Of a DNA stretch of 64,000 nucleotides, positions 26,901-36,593 are shown piece by piece; position 1 is the first letter of the stretch; each line of letters opens with the position of its first letter. The notes beneath the pieces were generated by a model, which was not told the origin of the DNA, searched no databases, and saw only the letters and a program-made list of their open reading frames with translations. The DNA is taken from the NCBI RefSeq assembly GCF_003057745.1, contig NZ_QBJD02000020.1, forward strand, positions 16,255 through 80,254, given 5' to 3'. Made by a program: the position numbers and the translations under genes. The stretch comes from Enterobacter sp. RIT418 (GTDB lineage Bacteria; Pseudomonadota; Gammaproteobacteria; Enterobacterales; Enterobacteriaceae).

Positions 26901-29139
26901 CCTGCCCGGCGGCCTGAATCGCGCCGTTCTGGTTGTTGAGCGCCTGGCCCTGCGTGTCGATGCTGACGTCGCCGCCGCCCGCGATGAGGCCCTGCGCGTT
27001 ATTCAGCTCGCCGCTGTGGAGCGTCAGGCTGCCGCCGCTGAAAATCCCCCCGCGCTCGCTGCCCTGCTGGTTGATGAGCGTTTGCCCCTGCGTGTCGAGC
27101 GTGAGGGCGGCGTTTGTCTGGATCAGGCCGTCGGTGTTGTCGAAGGCGGCGCTTTTCCCGGTCAGCGCGCCGGCGGCGGCGAGGGTGCCCTGCCGGTTGT
27201 TGACCTGCGCGGCGCGGAAGGTCAGGCCGCCGTTCTGCGCAATAATCTGCCCGTCCTGGTTATCCAGCCCGCCCCGCAGGGTGAGCGACATTGCGTCGTC
27301 GCCGAGCTGCAGCATTGTCCCACTGCGGTGCGACAGGCTGTCGGCATCGACGGTCAGCCGCTGTGCCTGGGTAACGCTGTCGTCCATCTGCAGCTGGCCC
27401 GCGCGTAACGTCAGGCTGCCGCTGCTGAACAGGTCGCCGCCGTTGCCCTGTACGCTGCTGGCGGAAACGGTGAACTGCTCGCCGCCGTGCAGCAGCTGGC
27501 CGCGCGTGTTGTTCAGGGTTGCCGTGTCGATGGTGAACCGCTTTGCGTTGCTGCTGATGGCGCCGTCCTGGTTATCCAGCCCGTCCCGCAGGGCGAGCGT
27601 CATGTCGCTCGTGCCTGTCTGCACCAGCTGGCCCCCGGCGTTGAGCAGGCGGCTGGCATCAAGAGTGAGCGTCTCGCCGCCGAGCGCGCCTCCGCGGTTG
27701 TCCACCGTGGCGGCCTGCTGTACCGCCAGCGTCTGCCGCGCGCTGACGGTAGCCTGCGCGGTGGTGACGTCCTTGCCCTTTGCGTTCAGGGTGACGTTGC
27801 GCCCGGCGGTCCGGCTGCCGTGCAGATCGAGGCTGCTGCCGGTCAGGCGCGCGTCGCCCGCCGCCTGGTGCTGCCCCTGCAGGCTCAGCAGGCCGCGGCT
27901 GGTGACGGTCAGGTCCCCGCTGTCAGCAACGCTGCCGTCAGCGTTGAGTCCGGCCGCCAGCACGCTTTGCGAGGTGCCGTTAACGCGGTCTGCTTCAACC
28001 TTCACGCTGCCCGCCCCGGCCAGAAAACCGTCGTGGTGCAGCGCGCCCGCAGCCGTTACCGTGGCGTTGCCGCCTGCGTAAACCGTGCCGCTGCTGTTAA
28101 GGCTCTCGTTCGTGGTGAGGCGGATATCCTGCCGGGCGGTGATGTTGCCGCTGTTTTCAATGCGTCCGTCGGCGGAGAGGGTGACCGTCCCGGCTTCCGC
28201 GCCGATATTGCCCGCGTTGCGTACCCCGACGCCTTTTTCCGTGCCGAGCAGGCGGATTTTTCCGGCGTACATGCCGCCAACCTGCGCGACGTCCAGCGCC
28301 AGTACGGGTTTTGCCGAACCGCCACCCGCGAGGGCCGTGACCTTTTCATGGTCCGCATCCACCGCGTTGCGCCCGGTGGTGACGCGCAGATCCTGCGCGT
28401 GGATGGCGGCGTTCACCTGTACCGCCCGGGCGATGATGTCGGTGTGCTCCTGCCGGGAGGAATCCAGCCCGCTGCCGTTAACGATAATGTCACCGCGCTC
28501 CACCTGATACCCGGTTATCCGGCCGTCCTGCATCTGCGCGGTGCCTGTGGTCAGCGTGGCGCGCCCGGCGTTGATAAAGCCGCAGCCGTCGCAGGTGATG
28601 CCGGACGGGCTGGCGATGACCACGTCGGCCTTCTGTCCGGCCACCTCAATGTAGCCGTTGAGCTGGCTCGGGTTGCGCGCGTTCACCTCGTTGAGGATGA
28701 CCTTCGCCTCGCCTTTTGCCAGCCACGGGTTGGCGGTCACCATGCCGCCGATCTGGGTTGAGGTGTTTTTATGCGAGTTGTTGAGGATCACCCCATCCCG
28801 GCCCACGTCGAACTGGCTGTAGGTATTGCGGGAGACGCCGCCTGCCGACGGGGTCTGGATATTCACCTGCGTCGTACCGTTCGCGCTGCTGATGACGGTG
28901 GGCTGTTGCTTCGCGGGCGCGGAGGCGTCCGCCACGATGCCCGCGGCCTGTACCGCTATCGCGCCGGAGGCCAGCCACAGGGCGAGGCTGAGCGCCCCGA
29001 CGCGGCAGACAAGGCGCTGAAGGCTGCGTCCGATCCCGGAAGAGGGCGAGGTGCCCGAGCAGCCCCGGGCAAGCTCGGAGACGACCATCAGCATGCCGCG
29101 GGCTTTGTTAAAGACGATACGGTACAGGCGTTTGTTCAT
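20989..29139 (-). CDS. cdiA: CdiA-type two-partner secreted contact-dependent inhibition effector
   Basis: 2716 residues. 1-24 form the extended signal-peptide region (MNKRLYRIVFNKARG), with cleavage probably after AVQA near 65. About 75-320 is the TPS secretion domain, with NPWLAKGEAKVILNEVNARN and SPSGITCDGCGFINAG. Filamentous haemagglutinin repeats (LDNQDG, LNNAQG, TNSG types) run to about 1000. A different middle segment with a poly-Lys stretch (YAKKKKKK) may hold the receptor-binding part. A second repeat block follows, then a pre-toxin Ala/Gly-rich region and VENN at 2493-2496. The last 220 residues are the toxin tail: glycine-rich, partly hydrophobic, no catalytic motif seen, low GC. 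cdiB lies upstream and cdiI overlaps downstream. CDI function is inferred from architecture; a haemolysin/adhesin role is the alternative. Confidence 0.88.
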   Translation of the reverse strand: MNKRLYRIVFNKARGMLMVVSELARGCSGTSPSSGIGRSLQRLVCRVGALSLALWLASGAIAVQAAGIVADASAPAKQQPTVISSANGTTQVNIQTPSAGGVSRNTYSQFDVGRDGVILNNSHKNTSTQIGGMVTANPWLAKGEAKVILNEVNARNPSQLNGYIEVAGQKADVVIASPSGITCDGCGFINAGRATLTTGTAQMQDGRITGYQVERGDIIVNGSGLDSSRQEHTDIIARAVQVNAAIHAQDLRVTTGRNAVDADHEKVTALAGGGSAKPVLALDVAQVGGMYAGKIRLLGTEKGVGVRNAGNIGAEAGTVTLSADGRIENSGNITARQDIRLTTNESLNSSGTVYAGGNATVTAAGALHHDGFLAGAGSVKVEADRVNGTSQSVLAAGLNADGSVADSGDLTVTSRGLLSLQGQHQAAGDARLTGSSLDLHGSRTAGRNVTLNAKGKDVTTAQATVSARQTLAVQQAATVDNRGGALGGETLTLDASRLLNAGGQLVQTGTSDMTLALRDGLDNQDGAISSNAKRFTIDTATLNNTRGQLLHGGEQFTVSASSVQGNGGDLFSSGSLTLRAGQLQMDDSVTQAQRLTVDADSLSHRSGTMLQLGDDAMSLTLRGGLDNQDGQIIAQNGGLTFRAAQVNNRQGTLAAAGALTGKSAAFDNTDGLIQTNAALTLDTQGQTLINQQGSERGGIFSGGSLTLHSGELNNAQGLIAGGGDVSIDTQGQALNNQNGAIQAAGQAALRVSELDNRRGSIAGGAIDVQATALLNQDGELLSPGDILIAAGLTDNTAGLMRSGGTLSVTAQSLLNDATSGEDRGIEGDTVSIVSQTVSNADGAMRAGRQLALNVTTALNNALGLLSAERQLDVSGGKTLSVTNTGGTLIADEGVSLTARDLSGDGEILSLGDLALTLAQAFTNSGRIIAVGNADISVAKAVSNNAQIQAGGTLTLAANKLTNNADGEISAGENHLAIKNAVTNKGLLDGGLTWIESGSLTNAPSGRIYGDHVAIATGTLNNSGNGKKAPVIAARSRLDIGAQTVTNVEHGLIYSDGDMAIGGTLDKNHTASGQAQLIDNHSARIEAGGSLRLDVATLNNINDHLTTKIVTTETSKRHEMTYQGDIVRYDWSEVDLSKKDKYGVHDAQTPDGKGGKEFYEYDYTRKVQETKVTRSDPGQIIAGGNMAITAGQITNRDSQIVAGGTLSALADRIDNEATTGVRITTDTGTQTRWYAKKKKKKIGGTKTTQGKDRSSYAPAPLTETIDLGILAWQGNASVTGSGTVITARDDVQINGPDSARGDSSVSPVVIVPVTASGETPREIRVQTPDVRLPDSSLYVVHPESSAGYLVETDPRFANNREWLGSDYMMSQLTRDPDRILRRLGDGYYEQKLIRDQVMALTGQRFLGNYASDEAQYQALMDNGVTFARQYNLVPGVALTPEQMAQLTTDMVWMVTQTVTLPDGSREEVLVPQVYARVQPGDVDGSGALLAGRQMALDVAGDLTNSGTLAGRERAQVSAQNISNTGRMDAGALSLAARDDIINTGGQLSGRDIISRSTITTNADGQYIDRLATVFVQNENGTLQLAARNDIRLDATQVNSQGDALLQAGHDITLGVQTLTHSEDSRFGKDTWRTLTRHEDAGSSITASGNLTLAAGNNLIATAAALDAGKALMVQADNDVTINAGRSGYHLTEHSKQQSSGLLSGKSLETHDETLVNRATASRLGGDSVTIVSGRDLTVSGSQVIGTQDVALAAGNNLSVTTAEESSQELHWRQEKKTGLSGTGGIGVSYGRQSLKITDTAQDATHLGSTLGSVNGSVTLSAGNALSVHGSELIAGQDMTLAGKNVSITAAADSGTQTHTVEQKTSGLTLALSGAAGGALDSSVRTLKQAGETGNDRLAALQAVKGALTIGQGAQSVLLDQATGNQKGNDDTVGVSLSYGSQSSTSTQTSTQTTARGSSLTAGNNLTVVATDGDLLVHGSQLDAQNDLWLQASRDVNLISALNTSTLDGKNESHGGSAGVGIGYGSGGVGFSVSASVNGGKGTERGNGTTHTESMLNAGETLSIVSGRDATLAGAQASGKTVVADIGRNLTLASEQDTDSYDSKQQNASAGGSFNIIGSMSGSASVSYSRDKMTSDYASVKEQTGIFAGTGGFDITVGDHTQLDGAVIASTAAADRNRLDTGTLGWTDIHNAAEYDVQHQSAGISTGGSIAGQFAGNMASNLLVGADSSGSAEGTTRAAIENGTVVVRDTTSQTQDVADLSRDTENANGSIDAIFDREKEQRRMEEAQLIAEIGMQVADIAKTQGEIAKQEAMKDPAALSAAEEKLRAGGKSNPTPQEIAEQAGRTAMEQYGTGSNMQRAIQAATAAAQGLAGGDMTAALAGAAAPYVAEIIGHRMGLEKKGKEAEKAAAHAVANAVLAAMQGKDALAGAAGALAGELAGSIALQLYDKDLDKLDETEKQTISALATLAAGIAGGVAGDGTASAIAGAQAGKTVVENNLMAGSEDAQVAWLQQHGTDMASCADAPSSASCQKAMNERDAVGLALASGGVALLPGGAQVMWGLGAGANAGVSYWADGAIDPANAAIAGWVNVFSVGNGIVGTVGWNAAGGALGNWIDNKDPLSGAISNGIGSATGYGIGKGMTWGVDKITNAVGKWVTNGWNPKYDPTWIKYAEVNRNDIIREGMKTSNIPGMAGDIGGSVGSELGGKATEKVSEELKK
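21600..22256. repeat. Direct repeat, cdiA pre-toxin/VENN region, copy 1
   Basis: Inside cdiA. Matches 19812-20468 nearly base for base, including both VENN flanks and the DIAKTQG boundary. It covers the conserved pre-toxin domain against which toxin tails are swapped. Confidence 0.9.
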
Positions 29140-29209
29140 GGTAAATCCTTTTATTTTTTGTCCGTGCGGTGGGCAATGGGCTGAGCCGTCAATTCCCCCT
29201 CGCGCACGA

Positions 29210-30895
29210 TCAGAAATCCATATTCAGGTTGAAGCCGAAGGTTGCCGGGCTGGTTTTAAAGCCGTCGGGGCGGGAGAAGGGCACGCCCGCGAAGGCGTCA
29301 TATCCCACTTTCCAGAGCGCACCGCGCAGGCCCGCGGCGCCACCGGCCAGGTGGGCGCCCGTGAGGTATTCCGTCCCTTTGCCTGCGACCTCGCCGTAGT
29401 CTGCCGCCAGGTAGAGCTCGGTTCCGGCAAGCGGGGTCTGCCAGGAGAGATCGTTGCGCACCAGCCAGCCGCGATCGGCGTTAAGCGTGCGTTCGCCGTC
29501 AAAGCCGCGCACCGTCCAGCGCCCGCCGATGGAGAACTGATCCTGCGAGGTGAGCGGCGTGTTGCTGGTCTGACGCTGCCATGCCACGTCGTAGCGCAAG
29601 CGCTGCGTACTCAGCTCAAACGGCAGGCTCAGGCGCGCGTTGGTGCGAAGAATGCGGCCTAGCGCGGTGGCTTCTTCGAACGTCTCTTCAGGGGCTGGCT
29701 GTGCGCCAAACCACCGCGTGCCGCGCTGGTAGCTGATGCCCGCATCGAGCGTGGCGGGGCCGATATAGTGGCGATGCTGAAGCCCGGCCTTCCAGGAGGA
29801 GACGTGGCGGCGCTGCACCTCCACCTCGGTGTCGTCGATGTAGTTTTTCGTTATCCGGCTCTCTACGTCCCAGGTGAAGGTGGTTTTCTGCGCGCTGCTG
29901 CGGTGCAGCACCCGGCTGGCCTGCGCCACCAGGCTCTGGCTTTTACCGCTGTAGCGAATGTCGCCGTTAAGGCCAGCCACTGTCTGGTGGTAGTGGTAAT
30001 CGCTGCCGGTGAAGGAAAATGCCCACCAGCCCACGGGAACGGACCAGTGGGCGCTCAGGTTCTGGTTGCCTTTTTCCGGCCCGGTTTGAAGGTCATGGTT
30101 AATGGAGAACCAGAAGAGATCGCTCAGCGCCAGCGGGTTATCCAGCGAAAGCGTCATTCCGCCCTGATAGCGGCCCGTGGACGAGGTGCCGCTATCATCA
30201 AGCGACAGGCCAAGCCGCCAGAACTTGCCTTGCTGGCGGGTAATCACGATATCGCTCTCGCCCGGACGTTCAGCCGGAACGATATCCATCTCGACCTTCA
30301 CGGTGGGCAGGCGCTGAAGGTTCTCCAGGCCCTGCTCGATATCCCGCAAATCTAATAGGTTGCCGTCGTGCGCCGGGAAGGCGCTGTACAGCCACAGCCA
30401 GCGGCTGCTGTCGTCGGTTAACCTGACGTGGCGGATCTTCCCCGGAATAACGGCCAGCGCCAAATGCCCGCTTTTTAAATCCTGCGCGGGAGCCAGCACG
30501 CGCGCCGTCGTCCAGCCGTGGGAGATCAGCCGGTTTTGCAGCAGGCTCATGACGCGGTTGATACCTTTCGCGCCAAGGCATTTCCCCACGGCCTGATTGG
30601 CCATGCGCTGTAGCGGCACCCAGTGCGGAAGCGCGTCCTGTCCCGTCAGCGTGACGTCACGGATCGTGAAGCAGGGCGTTTCGGCCGCAAACTCCCCGCT
30701 ATCGTCAGTTTTTGCCGGAGAGGGCAGCCGAACGTCGGGCGCTGGAGGCGTCAGCTGGGCCTCCAGCGCCTGCTGGCGCTGCTGTTGCAGGATAAATTGC
30801 TCGTCGCCCGGCGCGGCGGCGGCGGCCGAAGAGAGGCAGAGAAAAACGCAGCTAAACGAAAAGCGCGTGAGGGGCGCTAAGAATCGAAATTCCAT
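29210..30895 (-). CDS. cdiB: CdiB/ShlB-family outer-membrane transporter (TpsB) for CdiA
   Basis: 561 residues: signal peptide to about AAAAA (28), an N-terminal helix region ([20 protein letters not shown]), two POTRA-type domains (about 75-215, opening [15 protein letters not shown]), and a 16-strand beta-barrel ending in Phe (NLNMDF). The lid-loop motif VRGFDGE, with the Arg conserved in the Omp85/TpsB family, is present near 465. It exports CdiA through the outer membrane. It is 70 bp upstream of cdiA on the same strand and should be co-transcribed. Confidence 0.92.
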   Translation of the reverse strand: MEFRFLAPLTRFSFSCVFLCLSSAAAAAPGDEQFILQQQRQQALEAQLTPPAPDVRLPSPAKTDDSGEFAAETPCFTIRDVTLTGQDALPHWVPLQRMANQAVGKCLGAKGINRVMSLLQNRLISHGWTTARVLAPAQDLKSGHLALAVIPGKIRHVRLTDDSSRWLWLYSAFPAHDGNLLDLRDIEQGLENLQRLPTVKVEMDIVPAERPGESDIVITRQQGKFWRLGLSLDDSGTSSTGRYQGGMTLSLDNPLALSDLFWFSINHDLQTGPEKGNQNLSAHWSVPVGWWAFSFTGSDYHYHQTVAGLNGDIRYSGKSQSLVAQASRVLHRSSAQKTTFTWDVESRITKNYIDDTEVEVQRRHVSSWKAGLQHRHYIGPATLDAGISYQRGTRWFGAQPAPEETFEEATALGRILRTNARLSLPFELSTQRLRYDVAWQRQTSNTPLTSQDQFSIGGRWTVRGFDGERTLNADRGWLVRNDLSWQTPLAGTELYLAADYGEVAGKGTEYLTGAHLAGGAAGLRGALWKVGYDAFAGVPFSRPDGFKTSPATFGFNLNMDF

Positions 30896-31069
30896 TTCGA
30901 CATATTCCCTTGCAGTTTGTCATGTTTTGTTAAGGCGGGAATAGTGGCGAAGAAAGGTCGATTTATCTACGTGAGGAGGGGTAAACGAAATCCGAAAATG
31001 GAGCGAAACGGCTGGGAATTAGTGCGGAAACGGAACGTGGCTCGCAAAAGTACGAGCCACTACAGGAGA

Positions 31070-31999
31070 TTACTCCCCTTCACCCGGGAACAGGAACGGG
31101 TTGATCGAGCTGCGGGCAAAGCCCTCTTGCTCCATCTTTGCGTCCAGGATCAGCGAGGCGAGATCGTCGGCCACGGCTTCGACTTTCGGGTCTTTTTCCT
31201 GATAGAGGATCTTCAGGTAGGTCCCGCAGTCGCCGCAGCTTTCGGCTTTCACCGCCGCGTCTTCGTTTTCCAGCGACCAGTAGTTGAGGTCGCGGGTCTG
31301 CTCGCAGTTGCTGCACTTGATACGCACCACGTGCCACTCGGTTTCGCACAGGTTGCAGTGCAGGTAGCGCAGCCCCTGGGTGGTGCCAATCTGCACCATG
31401 CTGGAGACCGGCATGGAGCCGCAGACCGGGCAGAACTGACGCGCTTCGCCGTACTCGGCGCGCGCTTTGCCGGGGATCAGGCTCGCCATTTGCGCCCAGT
31501 AGAGCGACAGCGCGGCCCAGATAAACGGCGCTTTATCGCTGCTGACCAGCGAGAAGTCGGACGCAAACAGCGCGCTCGCCATCTCTTCCAGCTCCATGTC
31601 CGACGCTTTTTCCAGATTCTCGATCACCGCCAGCGCGGTGCCGCTCATCTCCGGCTTCAGCTCGGCAATCAGCGAATGCAGCAGCTTTTGCCAGTGCTTG
31701 TCGCGCGGCAGAACGTGAATATCCAGCGGCGGTTTGCCCTGCTCGCTGGCTTCCTTAATGCGCGCGGTGAGGTCCATGTTCAGCGGGTGGTCATAGAGCA
31801 CCACTTCCTGCGCATGGGCAACCAGCGCCGCAAAGCGCAGAAAATCGCCCAGCGGGTTGCTCTCGGCCAGCTCGCGCAGACGCTCCGCGCGGCGGTTGTA
31901 GAGGTTCTTGAGTCTGGGGAATAACAGCGGCGGAATGTAATCCGCCGTGCGTTTCTCGCTCGAACCCAGCTCATCTTGCGGGATTATGCGAATACTCAT
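31070..31999 (-). CDS. fdhE: Formate dehydrogenase accessory protein FdhE
   Basis: 309 residues. A helical N-terminal half is followed by a rubredoxin-like iron-binding half with four CxxC pairs (CPVCG, CNLCE, CSNC, CGDCG). FdhE is a cytoplasmic redox-active protein needed for active respiratory formate dehydrogenases. Its start overlaps the fdoI stop as ATGA (31996-31999), so it is the last gene of fdoGHI-fdhE. The CDI island begins 174 bp beyond. Confidence 0.96.
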   Translation of the reverse strand: MSIRIIPQDELGSSEKRTADYIPPLLFPRLKNLYNRRAERLRELAESNPLGDFLRFAALVAHAQEVVLYDHPLNMDLTARIKEASEQGKPPLDIHVLPRDKHWQKLLHSLIAELKPEMSGTALAVIENLEKASDMELEEMASALFASDFSLVSSDKAPFIWAALSLYWAQMASLIPGKARAEYGEARQFCPVCGSMPVSSMVQIGTTQGLRYLHCNLCETEWHVVRIKCSNCEQTRDLNYWSLENEDAAVKAESCGDCGTYLKILYQEKDPKVEAVADDLASLILDAKMEQEGFARSSINPFLFPGEGE

Positions 32000-32631
32000 T
32001 CAGATGACTTTTCCTGTTTCTGGCGGACTTCTCGGTACCAGCGCGGGTGATGTTTCTTCGCCCACGTTTTAGTAACCCAGCCTTCCACCATCGCGGTAAT
32101 GGTGCCTTTCACCCAGAGGGCGGCGTAAATATGCACCATGATAACCACAATTAACGCCACTGCGGCAAATGAATGCAGCATCAGCGCGAATCGGATCACC
32201 GGGATTGAGAAAGCAGGCGCAAAGTACGGACGCCAGATGATCACGCCGCTCACCAGCAACAGGACCAGGAAGATAATCGCCGCCCAGAATACGCATTTCT
32301 GGCCGAAGTTATAGCGCCCGGTGTCACCCACTTCCTCGTTGACGACGATCTTACGAATATTCTTCGCCCAAAAGATATCATCCCGATTGATTAGGTTATG
32401 GTGCCAGTAGCGGAAAAACATGATGATGAACGACGCGAACATGATGACGCCAACAAACGGGTGCAGTATACGCGCCAGCTGCGGTGTCCCCATGATCTGC
32501 ATCAGCCAGTTGAAGGACGGGAAGAAGAACCCCAGCCCGCTTATCGCCGCCAGCATGAAGCAGAAGGCGGTGACCCAGTGGTTGATGCGTTCCGGCGCGG
32601 TGTAGCGCACGATGGTGTCACGTTTTCTCAT
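31996..32631 (-). CDS. fdoI: Formate dehydrogenase-O cytochrome b556 subunit FdoI
   Basis: 211 residues with four transmembrane helices and conserved haem-ligand histidines ([31 protein letters not shown]). It anchors the FdoGH dimer to the inner membrane and passes electrons to quinone. Overlaps fdoH at its 5' end (32628-32631) and fdhE at its 3' end by four bases each. Confidence 0.97.
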   Translation of the reverse strand: MRKRDTIVRYTAPERINHWVTAFCFMLAAISGLGFFFPSFNWLMQIMGTPQLARILHPFVGVIMFASFIIMFFRYWHHNLINRDDIFWAKNIRKIVVNEEVGDTGRYNFGQKCVFWAAIIFLVLLLVSGVIIWRPYFAPAFSIPVIRFALMLHSFAAVALIVVIMVHIYAALWVKGTITAMVEGWVTKTWAKKHHPRWYREVRQKQEKSSE

Positions 32632-33530
32632 TTGCGCACCTCGTCTTTCTCTTCATGCAGGTTGTCGTCTTCCTCTTCCGCGCGGTTCGGACCCACGCCG
32701 ACGTAGTGGAAGATGCTCGCTGCGAAGGTGGCAGCAAAGCCTACCGCTGCCAGCGGTTTCCAGATGCCTTTCCAGAACTTCACGGTAGCGCTGATTTCCG
32801 GGTTCTCCGGCAGGCCGTGGTACAGGTTCGGCTTGTCGGCGTGGTGCAGTACGTACATCACGTGCGTACCGCCAACCCCGGCCGGATCGTACAGGCCCGC
32901 ATTGTCGTAACCGCGGGTTTTCAGCTCGCCCACGCGCTCGGCCGCCAGCGTTTTCATATCCTCTTTGGAGCCAAAGTGGATAGCGCCCGTTGGGCAGGTC
33001 TTCACGCATGCCGGCTCCTGGCCGACGGTAACGCGGTCTACGCACAGCGTGCATTTGTAGACGCGGTTGTCTTCCGGGTTCAGGCGCGGCACGTCGAACG
33101 GACAGCCCGCGATGCAGTAGCCGCAGCCGATGCACTGCTCGGACTGGAAGTCGACGATGCCGTTGGCGTACTGAATGATGGCCCCTTCCGACGGGCACGC
33201 CTTCAGGCAGCCCGGGTCCGCGCAGTGCATACAGCCGTCTTTGCGGATCAGCCATTCCAGCTTGTCGTTTTGCTCCACTTCCGAGAAGCGCATCACCGTC
33301 CAGGACTTGGCGGTCAGGTCCGCGGGGTTATCGTACACCCCGACGTTATGACCCACTTCGTCACGCAGGTCGTTCCACTCCGAACAGGCCACCTGACAGG
33401 CTTTACAGCCGATGCAGGTGGTCACGTCGATAAGCTTCGCCACTTCCTGCTGGTGGTCCCGCGCCTGAGGCGCGGGGGTGAAACCGTTAGTCGCGGAACG
33501 ACGGATAATGTCTTGAGATTGATAAGCCAT
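32628..33530 (-). CDS. fdoH: Formate dehydrogenase-O iron-sulfur subunit FdoH
   Basis: 300 residues with four ferredoxin-type cysteine clusters ([43 protein letters not shown]...CVKTC) holding four [4Fe-4S] centres, and one C-terminal membrane helix (about 255-275). It links the molybdenum site in FdoG to cytochrome FdoI. It follows fdoG by 12 bp. Confidence 0.97.
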   Translation of the reverse strand: MAYQSQDIIRRSATNGFTPAPQARDHQQEVAKLIDVTTCIGCKACQVACSEWNDLRDEVGHNVGVYDNPADLTAKSWTVMRFSEVEQNDKLEWLIRKDGCMHCADPGCLKACPSEGAIIQYANGIVDFQSEQCIGCGYCIAGCPFDVPRLNPEDNRVYKCTLCVDRVTVGQEPACVKTCPTGAIHFGSKEDMKTLAAERVGELKTRGYDNAGLYDPAGVGGTHVMYVLHHADKPNLYHGLPENPEISATVKFWKGIWKPLAAVGFAATFAASIFHYVGVGPNRAEEEDDNLHEEKDEVRK

Positions 33531-33542
33531 AGGTCGTCTCCG

Positions 33543-36500
33543 TTACACCTTTTCCACGTTCACGAGGAAGGCCTTAAACTCCGGCGTCTGCGTGTTCGCA
33601 TCGCCGACGAACGGCGTCAGGGTGTTCGCAATGAACCCTTTCTTCGCCACGCCCTCGTAACCCCAGTGAATCGGGATACCGATGGTATCCACCTGCTGGC
33701 CGTGAACGTTCAGCGTGCGAATACGCTTGGTCACCACCGCCTTGGCCTTGATGTAGCCGCGGTTGGAGGAGACCTTCACGGTATCGCCATGGGCGATGCC
33801 GAGCTTGTTCGCCAGCTTCTCGCCGATCTCCACGAACTGTTCCGGCTGCGCGATGGCGTTAAGCAGCGCGTGCTTGGTCCAGTAGTGGAAGTGCTCGGTC
33901 AGACGGTAGGTGGTGCCCACGTACGGGAACTTGTCTTTTTTACCCAGCGCTTCAAAGTCGCCCTTGAAGATACGCGCGGCCGGGTTAGAGACCACGTTCG
34001 GGTGCAGCGGGTTAGTGCCCAGCGGCGTTTCAAACGGCTCGTAGTGTTCCGGGAACGGCCCTTCCGCCATCTTATCGATAGCAAACAGGCGGCCCATCCC
34101 TTCAGGCTGCATGATGAACGGCCCGACGTCGCTGCCAGGTGCGGCAGTGCTGTAGTCCGGAATGTCCACGCCGCCCCACTTCGCGCCGTCCCACTTCAGA
34201 AGCTGACGCTTCGGATCCCACGGGTTGCCCTGCGGGTCAGCGGAGGCGCGGTTATAGAGGATGCGGCGGTTGAGCGGCCATGCCCAGGCCCAGCCCAGCG
34301 TATTGCCGAGGCCCGACGGGTCGGCGTTGTCGCGGTTAGCCATCTGGTTGCCCTTCGGCGTCCAGCTGCCGGCAAAGATCCAGCAGCCGCTGGAGGTGGT
34401 GCCGTCATCGCGCAGGTGCGCAAAGGTGCTGAGCTGATCGCCTTTCTTCGCCAGCACGGTGCCGGTGGCCGGGTCGATAACGTCCGCCAGCGCCTTACCG
34501 TTGCTCTCCATCGCCACTTCTTCCGGCGCTGGGTTTTCCGGCGTCGAATAGTTCCAGGTCATGTTCAGCACCGGTTCCGGGTTCGCGCCGCCTTCGGAGG
34601 CGTACATCTTACGCAGGCGCAAGAAGATACCGGCCAGGATCTCGCCGTCGTTCATGGCGATGCCCGGGGCGTCCGCACCTTTCCAGTGCCACTGCAGCCA
34701 GCGGCCGGAGTTAACGATAGACCCGTTCTCTTCCGCGAAGCAGGTGGACGGCAGGCGGAACACTTCGGTCTGAATCTTCGACGGATCAACGTCGTTCGAC
34801 TCGCCGTGGTTCTGCCAGAAGGTCGAGGTTTCGGTATTGAGCGGGTCAATCGTCACCAGGAACTTCAGCTTAGAGAGCGACTCAACAACCTTGTTCTTGT
34901 TCGGGAACGAGGCCACGGGGTTAAAGCCCTGGCAGATATAGCCGTTGACCTGGCCCTGGTGCATCATTTCGAAGTACTGAAGCACGTCGTAGCCTTTGTC
35001 CCACTTCGGCAGCCAGTCAAAGCCCCAGCTGTTTTCCGCCGTCGCCTTGTCGCCGTAGAAGGCTTTCATCAGCGAGACGAAGAACTTCGGATAGTTGCCC
35101 CAGTAGTTCACCTGGCCTTCGAGCAGCGGTTTTGGCGTGCTGGCCGTCAGGTAGGTTTGCAGGTCGGTTTGCTTCTCGCTCGGCAGGTTCATGTAGCCCG
35201 TCAGGCTCTGCGACAGCAGGCCGAGGTCGGTCAGACCCTGAATGTTGGAGTGGCCGCGCAGGGCGTTCACGCCGCCGCCCGCCATGCCCATATTGCCGAG
35301 CAGGAGCTGAACCATCGCCATGGTGCGGATGTTCTGCGCGCCGATGGAGTGCTGCGTCCAGCCGAGCGCGTACAGGAACGACGCGGTTTTGTCTTTAGCG
35401 CTGGTTTCCGCGATCATCTCGCAGACCTTCAGGAAGTCCGCTTTCGGCGTGCCGCAGATGTTTTCGACAACCTCCGGCGTGTAGCGGGAAACGTGCTCTT
35501 TCAGCAGGTTCCACACGCAGCGCGGGTGTTGCAGGGTGGTGTCGCGCTTCGCAAAGCCTTTTTCGTCCAGCTCGTAGTTCCAGCTGGTCTTGTCGTATTT
35601 GCGTTTTTCCGCGTCGTAACCGCTGAACAGGCCATCTTCGAAGTGGTAATCCTCACGCACGATCAGGCTGGCGTTGGTGTAGGCTTCGGTGTATTCGCGG
35701 TTGTATTTTTCGTTGGTCATCAGGTACAGCAGTACGCCCGACAGGAAAGTGATGTCAGTACCTGAACGAATAGGGGTGTAGAAATCCGCCACTGACGCCG
35801 TGCGCGTGAAGCGGGGATCGATCACAATCAGCTTCGCGCCGTTGTGGATTTTGGCTTCCATCGCCCAGCGGAACCCGACGGGGTGAGCTTCAGCGGCGTT
35901 ACCGCCCATCACCACGATAAGGTTGGCGTTCTTGATGTCGACCCAGTGGTTGGTCATCGCACCGCGACCAAATGTTGGAGCAAGACTTGCTACCGTTGGT
36001 CCGTGTCAGACGCGCGCCTGGTTGTCGACCGCGAGCATACCGAGTGCGCGCGTGAATTTCTGGGTTAAATAACCGGTTTCGTTGCTGGACGCAGAGGCGC
36101 ACAGCATCCCGGTGGAGAGCCAGCGGTTGACCGTGACGCCGTCAGCGTTCTTATCGATAAAGTTGGCATCGCGGTCTTCTTTAATGAGTTTTGCGATGCG
36201 GTCAAACGCCTCTTCCCAGCTGATTTGCTGCCACTTATCGGAGCCTGGCGCGCGATACTCCGGGAATTTCAGGCGGCTTTCGGAGTGGATAAAGTCCACC
36301 AGACCGGCCCCTTTCGGGCACAGCGCGCCGCGGTTAACCGGGTGATCCGGGTCGCCTTCGATGTGGAAAATAGACGCTTTGGCGTTTTTTGCACCGTCGC
36401 CGAGGCTGTACATTAACAGCCCACAGCCAACGGAGCAGTACGTGCAGGTGTTACGGGTTTCGCGGGTGCGCAGCAGCTTATACTGCCGCGTTTCCGCCAG

Positions 36501-36593
36501 CGCTACGCCTGGGGCAAAGCCCAGCGCCGCCGCCGTCGTGCCTGCCATACCGCCAGCGCAGATCTTAAAGAACTGCCTTCTGCTGACCTGCAT
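33543..36593 (-). CDS. fdoG: Formate dehydrogenase-O catalytic subunit FdoG (selenoprotein)
   Basis: 1016 residues if TGA at 36006-36008 is read as selenocysteine 196, exactly the E. coli FdoG length and position. The protein opens with a Tat signal (SRRQFFK) and a [4Fe-4S] motif (CTYCSVGCGLL). The residues around the TGA (ARV-U-HGPTVASLAP) are those of the family, so this is not a broken gene. It oxidises formate at a molybdenum bis-MGD site on the periplasmic side during aerobic or nitrate respiration. Operon order is fdoG-fdoH-fdoI-fdhE. It needs SelB/SelC machinery encoded elsewhere. Confidence 0.97.
35960..36008 (-). promoter_or_regulatory. Bacterial SECIS element with UGA selenocysteine codon in fdoG
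   Basis: The UGA at 36006-36008 is followed by CACGGACCAACGGTAGCAAG, with loop GTCT and then CTTGCTCC, closely like the SelB-binding hairpin of fdhF and fdoG in E. coli. It directs selenocysteine insertion. Confidence 0.85.

Noticed and set aside
23212..27408. 1398-residue open frame on the plus strand
   Set aside because: It lies antisense to cdiA; its Val/Ala/Gly/Arg-rich composition is the shadow of high-GC cdiA codons. No start signal or family motif.
14833..30895. Prophage or integrative element
   Set aside because: No integrase, phage structural gene, tRNA target or flanking att repeat is visible.
32655..35765. 1036-residue plus-strand frame opposite fdoH/fdoG
   Set aside because: Shadow of the formate dehydrogenase genes in a GC-rich stretch.
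33543..36593. fdoG as a pseudogene broken by an in-frame stop
   Set aside because: The stop is TGA at the known selenocysteine position with a SECIS-like hairpin.
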